NCBI GenBank assembly: GCA_045105075.1
Contig: JBGCDD010000064.1
Coordinates: 1-44,006, forward strand
Direction of reading: 5' to 3'
Length of the DNA stretch: 44,006 nt
DNA from: JBGCDD01 sp045105075
GTDB lineage: Bacteria; Pseudomonadota; Alphaproteobacteria; Rhodobacterales; Rhodobacteraceae
Shown here: in pieces, positions 17,964 to 26,261 of the stretch
How positions within the stretch are numbered: the first letter of the stretch is position 1
Layout of the letters: each line of letters opens with the position of its first letter
The notes under the pieces: model-generated
Database searches by the model: none
What the model saw: the letters and a program-made list of their open reading frames with translations, nothing else
What the model was told of the DNA's origin: nothing
Position numbers and translations under genes: made by a program

Positions 17964-18785
17964 ATGAGACTATTACCGGCCATTCTGATCGCTGTCGCTG
18001 TGGTTGTGGCGCCCGTCCTTTGGGTGGGGCTGAATTACCTGCTGTCCGAAGAAGATTTTCAGGGCTCTGCGGTCGATTCTGGCGCGCGGATCGAAATCGA
18101 AATGATGCGCCAGCAGATCGAGGATCTGCAGGGCCGTGTGGAAACGCTGCGTACAGAAATCGCGCGTATGCCCGTTGCCGGTGTGCAGGTGCCAAGCGCA
18201 CAGGAAGACTTTCGCCCCACCGGTCCGAACGAGATTCTCAATGCCTATGCTGCGACAGTGCTGATCGCGGATCGGTTGAACGTGAATAAGGGGTTACGTG
18301 TCGCCAATGGCGCTTTGCTCGATGAAATGGTCGGGCGCCCTCGGCCCGATCTTAATGACGATTGTCAGCCTCCGACAAACGACAAGTTCAGATCACAGCT
18401 GGTCACCGAAAGTGTTGGCCCGATCCGCGTGACGATGATGCGTCCAGCGGCCGAAAGCCTGAAACGGGTGTTTGAAAACGTGCGTCGGGCCGATCCGGAC
18501 CTATATGCGCGAATCGCCTCGTCTGGCTCGCTCTGCATCCGGCGCATTCGTGGCTCGGTGGCTAGCCCCTCGACGCACAGTTACGGGCTGGCGGTTGATC
18601 TCAACATTGACGGCGTGCTCGACAATTTCACCGATGGCAAAACCCAGTTGGGCCTGACCATACTGGCTGATTTCTTCCGCGAAGAAGGCTGGGTCTGGGG
18701 CGCCGGTTTCCGCCGCGAAGACAGCATGCACTTTGAAGTCAGCCGCAAAAAGCTCAACGAATGGATCGCCAACGGCGAGCTTTGA
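17964..18785 (+). CDS. Membrane-anchored M15-family peptidase (D,D- or L,D-peptidase), TagX-like
   Basis: The ATG at 17964 places a hydrophobic anchor (residues 4-27) at the N-terminus of a 273-residue protein. The same frame is open to 17904, which would bury the anchor. A short coiled coil follows at about 40-68. The C-terminal domain has the zinc ligands of M15 peptidases: SPSTHSYGLAVD (H205, D212) and SMHFE (H256). M15 enzymes cut peptide stems of peptidoglycan. A T6SS-linked M15-type enzyme, TagX, clears cell wall for assembly in Acinetobacter; location inside this T6SS locus suggests the same job. The anchor makes a secreted effector less likely. The stop is 1 base from the convergent caspase-like gene. 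Confidence 0.85.
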   Translation: MRLLPAILIAVAVVVAPVLWVGLNYLLSEEDFQGSAVDSGARIEIEMMRQQIEDLQGRVETLRTEIARMPVAGVQVPSAQEDFRPTGPNEILNAYAATVLIADRLNVNKGLRVANGALLDEMVGRPRPDLNDDCQPPTNDKFRSQLVTESVGPIRVTMMRPAAESLKRVFENVRRADPDLYARIASSGSLCIRRIRGSVASPSTHSYGLAVDLNIDGVLDNFTDGKTQLGLTILADFFREEGWVWGAGFRREDSMHFEVSRKKLNEWIANGEL

Positions 18786-18786
18786 G

Positions 18787-20289
18787 TTATTCGGTCAACC
18801 CAAAGGCCATGCGGATGCTGCGCCGTGTGCCGGGGCCAAATTCTCCGTCGATCGCACCGGCATAGAAATCATAGCGCTTCAGCTCGGATTGCAGCGCGCG
18901 CCGGGTCTGACGGGTGAACATGGTGGGGCGTTCCGAGAGCAAATCCAGCACATCCCGGCTGCCTGACCGCAAAGCGGCATAGAGGTAGAGCGCCGCGTCC
19001 TTGGGGCCTTTGGACTCGATCAGCCCATCATCGATCAAGGCCGCAAAATTGAACTGTGCCTGCGGGTGGCGCAGATCAGCGGCGCGTTCAAAGAACGCCA
19101 GCGCTTGTTGCGGATTGGGCGCCAGACCCAGCCCGCCTTGGTAGTGCATAAAGCCCAGATCATTGATTGCATCAGCGAAATCCTGATCGGCGGCCTGACG
19201 ATAGAGCGCAAGCGCGCGGCGTTCATCTACGGGCACACCGGTGCCACGCTCGAGCAATTTGGCCAGCTCAAACTGCGCCTCGGGTGAGCCCGCAGCAGCC
19301 GCGCGTTCCAGAAAGGACACGGCAGCGGCGGGGTCAAAGCGGCCCTGGTTCGGGTTCAACCGCATATAGGCCAGCCCCAGCATCGAGCGGGTGTCGCCCA
19401 GATCGGCCAGCGCGATCAGCTGTTCCTCTTGATCCGGCTTGATCGAGGCCCAGGCATCCACCGCAGCCACGCCAGCCACATCCGCTTCACCCGCCGCAGC
19501 TCCGGCCAGATAAAACGGCACTCCGGTCAGCGAGCCATACGTGTGGGGCTCTTGCAAATTGTCGGTCTTTTCCAGCACCCGGTCGCGCACCTGGCGAAAC
19601 ATCAGCGAAATCTCAAGCCCGGGTTGCACCATCTTTTCCATCAGCGCCTGTGCGTAGGGGCTGTTGTCCGTGGCACCATCCAGCGCAACCTGACCGTCTT
19701 TGGCGGCAAAGGCCACCAATGTGCCTCGGTCGGGATCGGCCGCAGCCAGACCGCCGCCGCCACGGGTGGCAGGCCCCGAGGTGTTCACTATGGTATCAAG
19801 CTGATCCGCCGGGTCGATGTCGTCGCCCAGCGGGTTGTCCCGGCAACTGTCGAGAATGACAATGCGCATCTTGCGCGCGCGCTCAACCGCACTCAGCATT
19901 TGGGTCAAGGACACGGACTGGCGCTGTACATCGCGGTTGGACGCCACATCGGCATCAACCGGGATCAGAAAGTTTTCACCCTGCACTTCGACGCCGTGTC
20001 CGGCAAAATAGATCAGAGCCAGATCCGCGGTTTCCGAGCGAAAGGCAAAATCGTCCAGCAGTTGGCGCAGCTCATCCGAGGTGGCATCAAGAGCCAGCGT
20101 GACATCAAAGCCGATTTTGGACAGCGTGTCAGCCATATCCGAGGCGTCATTTCGCGTGTTTTCCAAAGGCACGATGGTTTCATAGGCGCCCATGCCGATC
20201 ACCAGTGCCACGCGTTCGTTGTCCGCATGGGCGACACTCGCCCACAGGGCAACGCTCAGAATCCAAATGATTCGAATCGCCGCAGTCAT
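18787..20289 (-). CDS. Secreted caspase-family (C14, orthocaspase) protease with Sel1 repeats
   Basis: This 500-residue protein begins with a signal peptide (about 1-22, cut near AHA). Residues 25-240 form the caspase fold with both members of the catalytic dyad: FAGHG (H98) and LDSCRDN (C149). Three or four Sel1/TPR-like repeats follow at about 300-430 (for example GSPEAQFELAKLLERGTGVP). The last 50 residues resemble a peptidoglycan-binding type-1 domain (YAGAIDGEFGPGTRRSI). The protein should therefore act in the periplasm. It ends tail to tail with the M15 peptidase and lies 73 bases downstream of the P450 gene. ACAGGA precedes the ATG. Substrates are unknown. Confidence 0.9.
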   Translation of the reverse strand: MTAAIRIIWILSVALWASVAHADNERVALVIGMGAYETIVPLENTRNDASDMADTLSKIGFDVTLALDATSDELRQLLDDFAFRSETADLALIYFAGHGVEVQGENFLIPVDADVASNRDVQRQSVSLTQMLSAVERARKMRIVILDSCRDNPLGDDIDPADQLDTIVNTSGPATRGGGGLAAADPDRGTLVAFAAKDGQVALDGATDNSPYAQALMEKMVQPGLEISLMFRQVRDRVLEKTDNLQEPHTYGSLTGVPFYLAGAAAGEADVAGVAAVDAWASIKPDQEEQLIALADLGDTRSMLGLAYMRLNPNQGRFDPAAAVSFLERAAAAGSPEAQFELAKLLERGTGVPVDERRALALYRQAADQDFADAINDLGFMHYQGGLGLAPNPQQALAFFERAADLRHPQAQFNFAALIDDGLIESKGPKDAALYLYAALRSGSRDVLDLLSERPTMFTRQTRRALQSELKRYDFYAGAIDGEFGPGTRRSIRMAFGLTE

Positions 20290-20362
20290 ACCAAAATCCT
20301 GTCAAAAAAATACGTTGTGGGCAGTTTAGCCTATTGAGGCGTGATGAGAAGTCACGAATTCC

Positions 20363-21610
20363 TCACCTTTGCGCGTCGCGCCCTCGCTGGCGCGGCGAAA
20401 AATGCAAGGGCAGGTGATCCACCGCGTGCATGGCGTTGTTGGCGCGCGGGGTTGGCGAACCAGTCAGGGTGATCTGGCCCACCTGTTCGGCCAAGGCGCG
20501 CAACACCGCCTGACCTTCGGCGCGGGCTATGTTTTGGCCAACACACATATGCACGCCGACCCCAAGCGCCAGATGTCCGGCGGTCTTGCGGGTGATGTCA
20601 AAGCGATGCGCATCGGGCCAGTGCGCAGGGTCGCGGTTGGCCGCGCCCAAAACACACAGGATCTTGGTCCCCGCCGCAATATCGACCCCGGCAACGCGCG
20701 TGTCCTGGGCTGCTGTGCGGCAAAACGCTTGCACCGGTGACGTGTAGCGCAGGGTTTCCTCAAACGCAGCCAGCGCCAGTGTCGGATCCGCACGCAACAG
20801 CGCAAATTGATCGGGCGCGCGGGCCAGACAAAGCAGCGCCTGCGCCAGACCCGTGACGGTGGTGTCAACGCCGGCCGACAGCAACGAACGCACCAGCATT
20901 CCGGCTTCGTCCTCGGTGATATCGCCGGCATCCGCCGCACTGTAAATCGCCGCGCCAATGCCGTCAGATGTGAGGTTTTCGCGCAAACATTGTGCATTGA
21001 TCCAAGGCACGATCTCGGGGCCTTTGCTCATCATAGCGCGGCGCAGCGCGTTATCGGGACCAATGGCGTTGAAGACCATAGCGCCATAGTCGACCAGTTT
21101 GCGCGCATCGGGCTGTTTGATCCCGACGGCACGGGGAAACACCGAAGTCGGAAAGGCCTCGGCCAAGTCGGCCACACCATCCAGCGTGGCGCGCGCCACA
21201 AGATCGCCGACCAACCGGTTGGCTTCCTGGGCAAAGGCGATACGCAAGTCGGCGACCACTTTGGGCGACAGCGCCCGGGTCAGAACACGACGGGTGCGGG
21301 CATGGGCGGGCGGATCAACCTCGAGCACAATCGAAGGCGGGCGCCAGGGCGGTTCCAGCGCAAAATCCGACACACCGATGCCACGGGCCGAGACAAACCG
21401 GGTGTGATCCGAGAACACCTCGCGGGTGACATCATACCCGCCGCAGATCAGCATTTTGTAGCGGCTGAGATATGCAAAGGCGCCGTGGCCGCGCAGTTGA
21501 TCAAAGAAAGGCACCGGGTTGGTCAGAACGTCCGGCGCGTAGGGGTCAATGTCCCAAAGCGGCACGCCAAGGGGGGCGGGTACGGGTTTGTGGCCATGAA
21601 CAAGCTGCAT
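20363..21610 (-). CDS. Cytochrome P450, CYP199-like
   Basis: This 415-residue soluble P450 shows the I-helix AGVDTT (246-251), the ExxR motif in EETLR (E285, R288) and the heme loop GVGVHMCVG with the thiolate C356. The phenylalanine usually found seven residues before the cysteine is a leucine (CTT codon). The segments RGIGVSDF, EPPWRPPSIVLEVDPPAH and DITRKTAGH recall CYP199 enzymes that oxidise para-substituted benzoates such as 4-methoxybenzoate; the substrate here is unknown. No ferredoxin or ferredoxin reductase gene is adjacent, so electron donors must come from elsewhere. The start has a near-perfect GGAGGA site. It lies 172 bases downstream of the Rieske gene in the same direction. 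Confidence 0.92.
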   Translation of the reverse strand: MQLVHGHKPVPAPLGVPLWDIDPYAPDVLTNPVPFFDQLRGHGAFAYLSRYKMLICGGYDVTREVFSDHTRFVSARGIGVSDFALEPPWRPPSIVLEVDPPAHARTRRVLTRALSPKVVADLRIAFAQEANRLVGDLVARATLDGVADLAEAFPTSVFPRAVGIKQPDARKLVDYGAMVFNAIGPDNALRRAMMSKGPEIVPWINAQCLRENLTSDGIGAAIYSAADAGDITEDEAGMLVRSLLSAGVDTTVTGLAQALLCLARAPDQFALLRADPTLALAAFEETLRYTSPVQAFCRTAAQDTRVAGVDIAAGTKILCVLGAANRDPAHWPDAHRFDITRKTAGHLALGVGVHMCVGQNIARAEGQAVLRALAEQVGQITLTGSPTPRANNAMHAVDHLPLHFSPRQRGRDAQR

Positions 21611-21732
21611 TTCGTCCTCCGCAATAGCCGCCCATCGTCACGCGGGCCAAGTCAAAGTCAACGGTTTTCAAGGCAGCCGGGCGTGATGCAAAGGTGCGTC
21701 GGTGGTTTTGCGACGGCTGATCAGGCTGCGCG

Positions 21733-21750
21733 AGGGCGCGGTTTCGCCCT
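21733..21750. repeat. Hairpin-forming inverted repeat between Rieske and P450 genes
   Basis: AGGGCG-CGGTTT-CGCCCT has perfect 6-bp GC-rich arms. Only in the rightward direction is it followed by a short T-run, while the flanking genes are transcribed leftward. It could reduce readthrough or stabilise RNA, but it is not a typical terminator for these genes. The rest of 21611-21782 shows nothing else. Confidence 0.3.
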
Positions 21751-21782
21751 TTAACACGGCATCGCCAAACGGGGCGCGGCGT

Positions 21783-22871
21783 TCAATTTCCGGTGTCCAC
21801 GGCCTCGCGCATCCAGGTTTGCAAGGTCGCCACCGAATGCTCTGACATCACCCCCGCGCGCGGATCAACCACCAGCGGCCCGGGCTTGTACCCGCGCGAG
21901 GCCAGACCCCGTTGCACGCTTTGCACCAGATGAATGTCTTCTTCGACCGTGGTGACGCGGTCTTGGTCGGCCAGATCGCGCAGGGTCTGGTTCTGCGCGC
22001 CATCAATCGAATACCAGCCGCGCCAGACGGTCACCGCGCCGGGGCCGTTGGGGCGCCAGTGATAAGTATTGAGCACATTGCCCGGATAGACCTGAAACGA
22101 CACCATCGGCCACAAGAACCAGCTGGAATACCCCATGGCGTTGGGTCGTGTGGTGTCGATCGGATAGCTCATGGCATCAAGGTTTTGACATTCGGTGGTG
22201 TGGCGCAAACAATACCCCTGGGGCTGGATATCATAGGTTTCCGGGCGCACCACGCCGGTGGCAAAAGTCGGATGGTTCAGCGTGCAATGATAGCATTCCG
22301 AGTAATTCTCGACGCTGACTTTCCAATTGCACAGCTCGGGGATTTCAACCCAAGCCATCGGCTTCAGCGCCTGCCAATCGGGCACCCAGCTTTCCAGCTC
22401 GGCGCGCACATTCGGAAACCAATGCTCCATCTCGTGCGCGTCCGGGTCGAGATTGACAAACACAAAGCCCAGAAACAGTTCGACGCGCACCTGGCTCAGG
22501 CAGATCTCGGCGATGTCGATGCCCAGCACAGATTTGAGATTGGGCCCGCTGCGCAATTGACCCGTTAGCTCGTAGGTCCAGGCGTGGTAGGGGCAAACCA
22601 CCACGCGGGTGGATCCGGCACCTTGCACCAGTTGATGCGCGCGGTGCTGGCACACGTTGTAAAAGGCGCGGATTTCGCCGTCATGGCCGCGGATCACAAA
22701 CAGGCTTTCGCCAGCAATTTCAAAGGTAAAGTAGTCACCCGGCTTGTCCAATTGCCCAATGTGACCCGCCATTTGCCAGGTGCGCGCCAGCAGCCCCTGG
22801 GTTTCGGCCGCATAAACGCTCGGGTCCGTGTAGTAACGTGCGGCAAGGCTGCGCTGGGGCTGCTGGCTCAT
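21783..22871 (-). CDS. Rieske non-heme iron oxygenase alpha subunit (aromatic-ring-hydroxylating/N-demethylase type)
   Basis: This 362-residue protein has the Rieske [2Fe-2S] ligands C74-x-H76 and C93-x-x-H96. Its catalytic domain has the mononuclear iron site in the ENYSECYHCTLNH stretch (E192 bridge, H195 and H200). The catalytic domain resembles choline/glycine-betaine/carnitine-type monooxygenases more than ring dioxygenases, which suggests oxidative removal of an N-methyl group or a similar step. No reductase subunit is encoded nearby. Its start overlaps the end of the RpiR gene (ATGA, 22868-22871), and GAGGA lies about 9 bases upstream, so the two are co-transcribed. The substrate assignment is an inference from gene context. 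Confidence 0.9.
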   Translation of the reverse strand: MSQQPQRSLAARYYTDPSVYAAETQGLLARTWQMAGHIGQLDKPGDYFTFEIAGESLFVIRGHDGEIRAFYNVCQHRAHQLVQGAGSTRVVVCPYHAWTYELTGQLRSGPNLKSVLGIDIAEICLSQVRVELFLGFVFVNLDPDAHEMEHWFPNVRAELESWVPDWQALKPMAWVEIPELCNWKVSVENYSECYHCTLNHPTFATGVVRPETYDIQPQGYCLRHTTECQNLDAMSYPIDTTRPNAMGYSSWFLWPMVSFQVYPGNVLNTYHWRPNGPGAVTVWRGWYSIDGAQNQTLRDLADQDRVTTVEEDIHLVQSVQRGLASRGYKPGPLVVDPRAGVMSEHSVATLQTWMREAVDTGN

Positions 22872-23755
22872 GCGGGGTCCTCGACATAAATGCCCAAGTC
22901 ATGGCGGCGTTGATGAAACCGGGCCACCCGATCCACGATCTCGTCACTGGACACTGCGATCACAAAGGACAGCAACGTCTCAAGCAGCGCAATCGAAGAC
23001 ACGGACGACGGAAAGAATTGCGGCGTGTCGACGCTGAGCACAAAGCCGAATTCGGCGGAGCGGATGATCGGGCTGGCCGGGCTGTCTGACAGGGCAATCA
23101 CGCGCAGGCCCTGTTCGCGCGCGGTATGCACGGCGGCGACGACCTCGGCACGGTAGGGTTTGCAGGTCATCGCGATCAGAACGTCGCGCCCGTCGGCCCA
23201 GGCCAGATCGTCAATTGCGCTCGATCCGGGGCGGGGGATGGCGTGAAACTGGGTCATCCCGGTCGAGGCCAGATAGGTGAAATTGCGCGCATTGGCGTTG
23301 TTCACGCCAACCCCCAGCACATAGATATGCCGCCCGGCCCAAATCGCTTCGGCCGCGGCTTTCAGGCTTTCAACATCCAGCAGGGCAAAGCTGTCTTCGA
23401 TGTTGGAGATCGCGGCCTGCGCCATATCGGCCAGCAACCCACCCAGATCGCCGGATTTTCGAATGTCCTGCAACCACCGCGCGCGATCAGGCAACGCAAC
23501 CGACCCGGCGCGGATGGCATCACGAAACGGCGCGCGGAAATCCTCGTAGCCTTCAAACCCCAGCTGCCGGGCCATGCGCACAAACGTGTTGGGCTTGACC
23601 TGTGCCGCCAGGGCTATTTCGCGCACGGTCGACACCCCCACGTTTTGCGGGTTTTCCAGCACATAGCGCGCGGCCTTTTGTGCCTCGGGGGTCAGCGCAT
23701 CCCACTCGGTGGACAATTGATCAAGCACGTCGGATGAAACATTTGTATCATTCAT
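22868..23755 (-). CDS. MurR/RpiR-family transcriptional regulator
   Basis: This 295-residue protein has an N-terminal helix-turn-helix of the RpiR type (about 10-85, VSTVREIALAAQVKPNTFVRM) and a SIS sugar-phosphate-isomerase fold (about 120-260, IYVLGVGVNNANARNFTYL and VIALSDSPASPI). SIS domains usually bind a phosphorylated sugar, but RpiR proteins also control amine and amino-acid genes. It is divergent from the FAD/GcvT gene, with start codons 67 bases apart, and overlaps the Rieske gene. It is the likely regulator of both arms of the cluster. No strong ribosome site precedes the ATG. Confidence 0.93.
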   Translation of the reverse strand: MNDTNVSSDVLDQLSTEWDALTPEAQKAARYVLENPQNVGVSTVREIALAAQVKPNTFVRMARQLGFEGYEDFRAPFRDAIRAGSVALPDRARWLQDIRKSGDLGGLLADMAQAAISNIEDSFALLDVESLKAAAEAIWAGRHIYVLGVGVNNANARNFTYLASTGMTQFHAIPRPGSSAIDDLAWADGRDVLIAMTCKPYRAEVVAAVHTAREQGLRVIALSDSPASPIIRSAEFGFVLSVDTPQFFPSSVSSIALLETLLSFVIAVSSDEIVDRVARFHQRRHDLGIYVEDPA

Positions 23756-23766
23756 GATTGACTATG

Positions 23767-23778
23767 GTACAGATGTAC
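23767..23778. promoter_or_regulatory. Candidate RpiR operator in divergent promoter region
   Basis: GTACA-GA-TGTAC is a perfect 5-bp inverted repeat with a 2-base spacer, centrally placed in the 67-base region between the RpiR start and the FAD/GcvT start. A second one with the same geometry, ATCAT-TC-ATGAT (23747-23758), overlaps the RpiR start codon. These are natural candidates for autoregulation and for control of the rightward operon. Confidence 0.45.
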
Positions 23779-23822
23779 GAATAGCCTGTCGAGCAGTTTG
23801 TTCCATGTCTTCGAGGATCACC

Positions 23823-26261
23823 ATGCAGGATCGCAAATTACCCGGACAGGCGCGCGTCGTTATCGTCGGCGGTGGCATCATGGGGGTGGGGCTGGCCTAT
23901 CATCTTGCGCATGAAGGTTGGCGCGATGTGGTGTTGTTGGAAAAGGCCGAACTGACCAGCGGCAGCACATGGCACGCGGCGGGGCAGATCACCCATTCCA
24001 CCAGTTCCTTTGGCCTGGGCAAATGCGTCGATTACAACATCGGGCTCTATTCCGGTGCGCTTGAGGCCGAGACCGGGCAGGCCGTAACCTGGCATGGCTG
24101 CGGTTCTTTCCGGCTGGCCTACACAACCGATGAAATGGACTGGCTGCGCCACACGCTGTCGGTGGGCCGGGCGCTGGGCTTCAATATCGAACTGGTCAGC
24201 CCAGAGCAGGTCGCCCGGCATCATCCGTTTTACAACCTCGATGGCGTGTTGGGCGCGCTGCATACGCCCGATGATGGCCATGTCGATCCGACCAATGTGA
24301 CGATGGCGATGGCAGCCGGGGCCCGCGCGTTGGGCGTGCAGATCGTGCGCCAATGCCGTGCCACCAACATCACGCGCCAGGGTGACGACTGGCGTGTTGA
24401 CACCGAACTGGGCGCGATCACTTGCGAACATGTGGTCAACGCGGGCGGCACCTATGCGCGTCAGATCGGGTTGTGGTCGGGGTTGCAACTGCCGATGACG
24501 TCGATGACGCACCACTATTTTGTCACCGATCCGGTGCCCGAATTCGCCGATCTGGGCCGCGAACTGCCCGTGATCCGCGATGACTGCAAGGTTTCGGGCT
24601 ATATCCGGATGGAGCAAAAACGCGGGCTGATCGGGATCTACGAAAAGGCCAATCCCAACGCTGTCTGGCTGGATCATTGCCCTTGGGAGGCCGAAAACTG
24701 GCTGTTCCCACCCGATTACGACCGGGTGATGCCTTGGCTTGAGGAAAGCCTGAACCGGATGCCGGTGCTGGCCAATCTGGGAATTGCGCGCGATGTGCAC
24801 GGTGCCATCAGCCACCCGCCCGATGGCAATCCGCTGATCGGACCGGCGCCGGGCGTGCGCAATTACTGGTGTTGTTGTGGCACCCAGATCGGCATTGGCT
24901 GGGGGCCGGGGCTCAGCCGCGCGCTGGCGCAATGGATGGTGCACGGTGCGGCAGACATTTCGATGCGCGACTACGACCCGCGCCGCTTTGGCGGCTATGC
25001 CACACCCGATTGGCAAGTCACCAAGGCGCGCGAAGACTACTGTCTGCGCCACGAAATCCCGTTTCCTCATTTCAACCGTCACGCGGGGCGGCCGGTAAAA
25101 CCCTCGCCGCTCTATGACACGTTACAGGTCAAAGGCGCGGTGTTCGAAGAGGTTTACGGTCACGAGCGTCCCCGCTGGTTTGCCCCCCAAGGCACCCCGG
25201 CGCAGGACGAATACGGCTTTGGGCGCACGGGTGTGCATGCCCATGTTGCGGGCGAATGCCACGCGGTGCGCACCGCCGCTGGCATTATGGACATCACCGC
25301 TTTTGCCAAGATCGAGGTCGCTGGCCCCACGGCGCGGGCGCTGCTGGAACGGCTGTGCGCCAATCGGTTGCCGCAAAAACCCGGCGGCATTACGCTGACC
25401 CATATGCTGAACGCGCGCGGACGGATCGAGCTGGAATGCACCGTGGTTTGCCTCAGCCCGACGCGGTTTTATCTGGTGTGTGCTGCGTTCTTCGAGCAGC
25501 GTTTGCTGGATCATCTGGCGGCCCACGGCGAGGCCGAATTGATCAACCGTTCTGACGATTGGGCGGCGCTGGCGCTGAACGGGCCCAACGCACAAAAGAT
25601 CCTGGGCGCCTGCACCACGGCGGATCTGTCGCAAAAGGCGTTCCGTTGGCTGAGCGCGCAACAGATCACGATCGCGGGCCATCAGGTCTGGGCGCTGCGC
25701 CTGTCTTATGCCGGCGAACTTGGCTGGGAACTTCACATGCCCAACGCCGCGGTCGTGTCGGTTTACAGCGCGCTTTGGGCGGCGGGTGCGGGGCTTGGGC
25801 TGCGCGACTACGGATCGTTTGCGATGAACGCGCTGCGCATGGAAAAAGGCTTCAAAGGCGCGTCGGAATTGACCAACGAGGTCACTTTGGCCGAGGCTGA
25901 TGTGGAACGTTTTGCGCGCTCAGATCTGCCCTATCTGGGGCGCATGGCATCGCCACCGCCCAAACGCTGGGTTTGCGCCTATTTGCAAATCGAACCCGAC
26001 GGCCAGTTCGATGGCCATGGCGGCGAAGCGGTGTTGCACGATGGCGCAGTTGTTGGCTCGACCGCGTCCGTGGTGTTTGCTCCCAGCGTCGCCAAAATTC
26101 TGGCCTTTGCCTATATCACGCCCGCGGCCGCCCAGCCCGGCACCCGGCTTGAAGTGGTTATTCACGCTGCGCCGCGCGCGGCAATTGTGCTAGGGCAGGC
26201 GGCATATGATCCCAACAACGCCCTTCCCAGGGCCGACCCTTTTCTGGAGACCGCCCAATGA
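23823..26261 (+). CDS. FAD-dependent dimethylglycine/sarcosine dehydrogenase-type protein with C-terminal GcvT fold
   Basis: From ATG 23823 the protein has 812 residues, the normal size for the DMGDH/sarcosine dehydrogenase family. Upstream in-frame starts at 23754 and 23805 would overlap the promoter region. The Rossmann motif VVIVGGGIMGVG lies at 12-23. The GSTWHAAG motif carries the histidine (H51) that binds FAD covalently in this family. The C-terminal 400 residues form the GcvT/aminomethyltransferase folate-binding fold (for example ALNGPNAQKILG, SYAGELGWELHMP). Such enzymes oxidise N-methyl groups of secondary or tertiary amines and pass the formaldehyde unit to tetrahydrofolate. Next to a Rieske oxygenase this suggests sequential demethylation of a betaine. 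It overlaps the next gene by 4 bases. Confidence 0.93.
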   Translation: MQDRKLPGQARVVIVGGGIMGVGLAYHLAHEGWRDVVLLEKAELTSGSTWHAAGQITHSTSSFGLGKCVDYNIGLYSGALEAETGQAVTWHGCGSFRLAYTTDEMDWLRHTLSVGRALGFNIELVSPEQVARHHPFYNLDGVLGALHTPDDGHVDPTNVTMAMAAGARALGVQIVRQCRATNITRQGDDWRVDTELGAITCEHVVNAGGTYARQIGLWSGLQLPMTSMTHHYFVTDPVPEFADLGRELPVIRDDCKVSGYIRMEQKRGLIGIYEKANPNAVWLDHCPWEAENWLFPPDYDRVMPWLEESLNRMPVLANLGIARDVHGAISHPPDGNPLIGPAPGVRNYWCCCGTQIGIGWGPGLSRALAQWMVHGAADISMRDYDPRRFGGYATPDWQVTKAREDYCLRHEIPFPHFNRHAGRPVKPSPLYDTLQVKGAVFEEVYGHERPRWFAPQGTPAQDEYGFGRTGVHAHVAGECHAVRTAAGIMDITAFAKIEVAGPTARALLERLCANRLPQKPGGITLTHMLNARGRIELECTVVCLSPTRFYLVCAAFFEQRLLDHLAAHGEAELINRSDDWAALALNGPNAQKILGACTTADLSQKAFRWLSAQQITIAGHQVWALRLSYAGELGWELHMPNAAVVSVYSALWAAGAGLGLRDYGSFAMNALRMEKGFKGASELTNEVTLAEADVERFARSDLPYLGRMASPPPKRWVCAYLQIEPDGQFDGHGGEAVLHDGAVVGSTASVVFAPSVAKILAFAYITPAAAQPGTRLEVVIHAAPRAAIVLGQAAYDPNNALPRADPFLETAQ

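Noticed and set aside
20340..20356. CGTGA-N7-TCACG hairpin after the P450 gene
   Set aside because: Short arms and no T-run in the transcribed direction, so not supported as a terminator.
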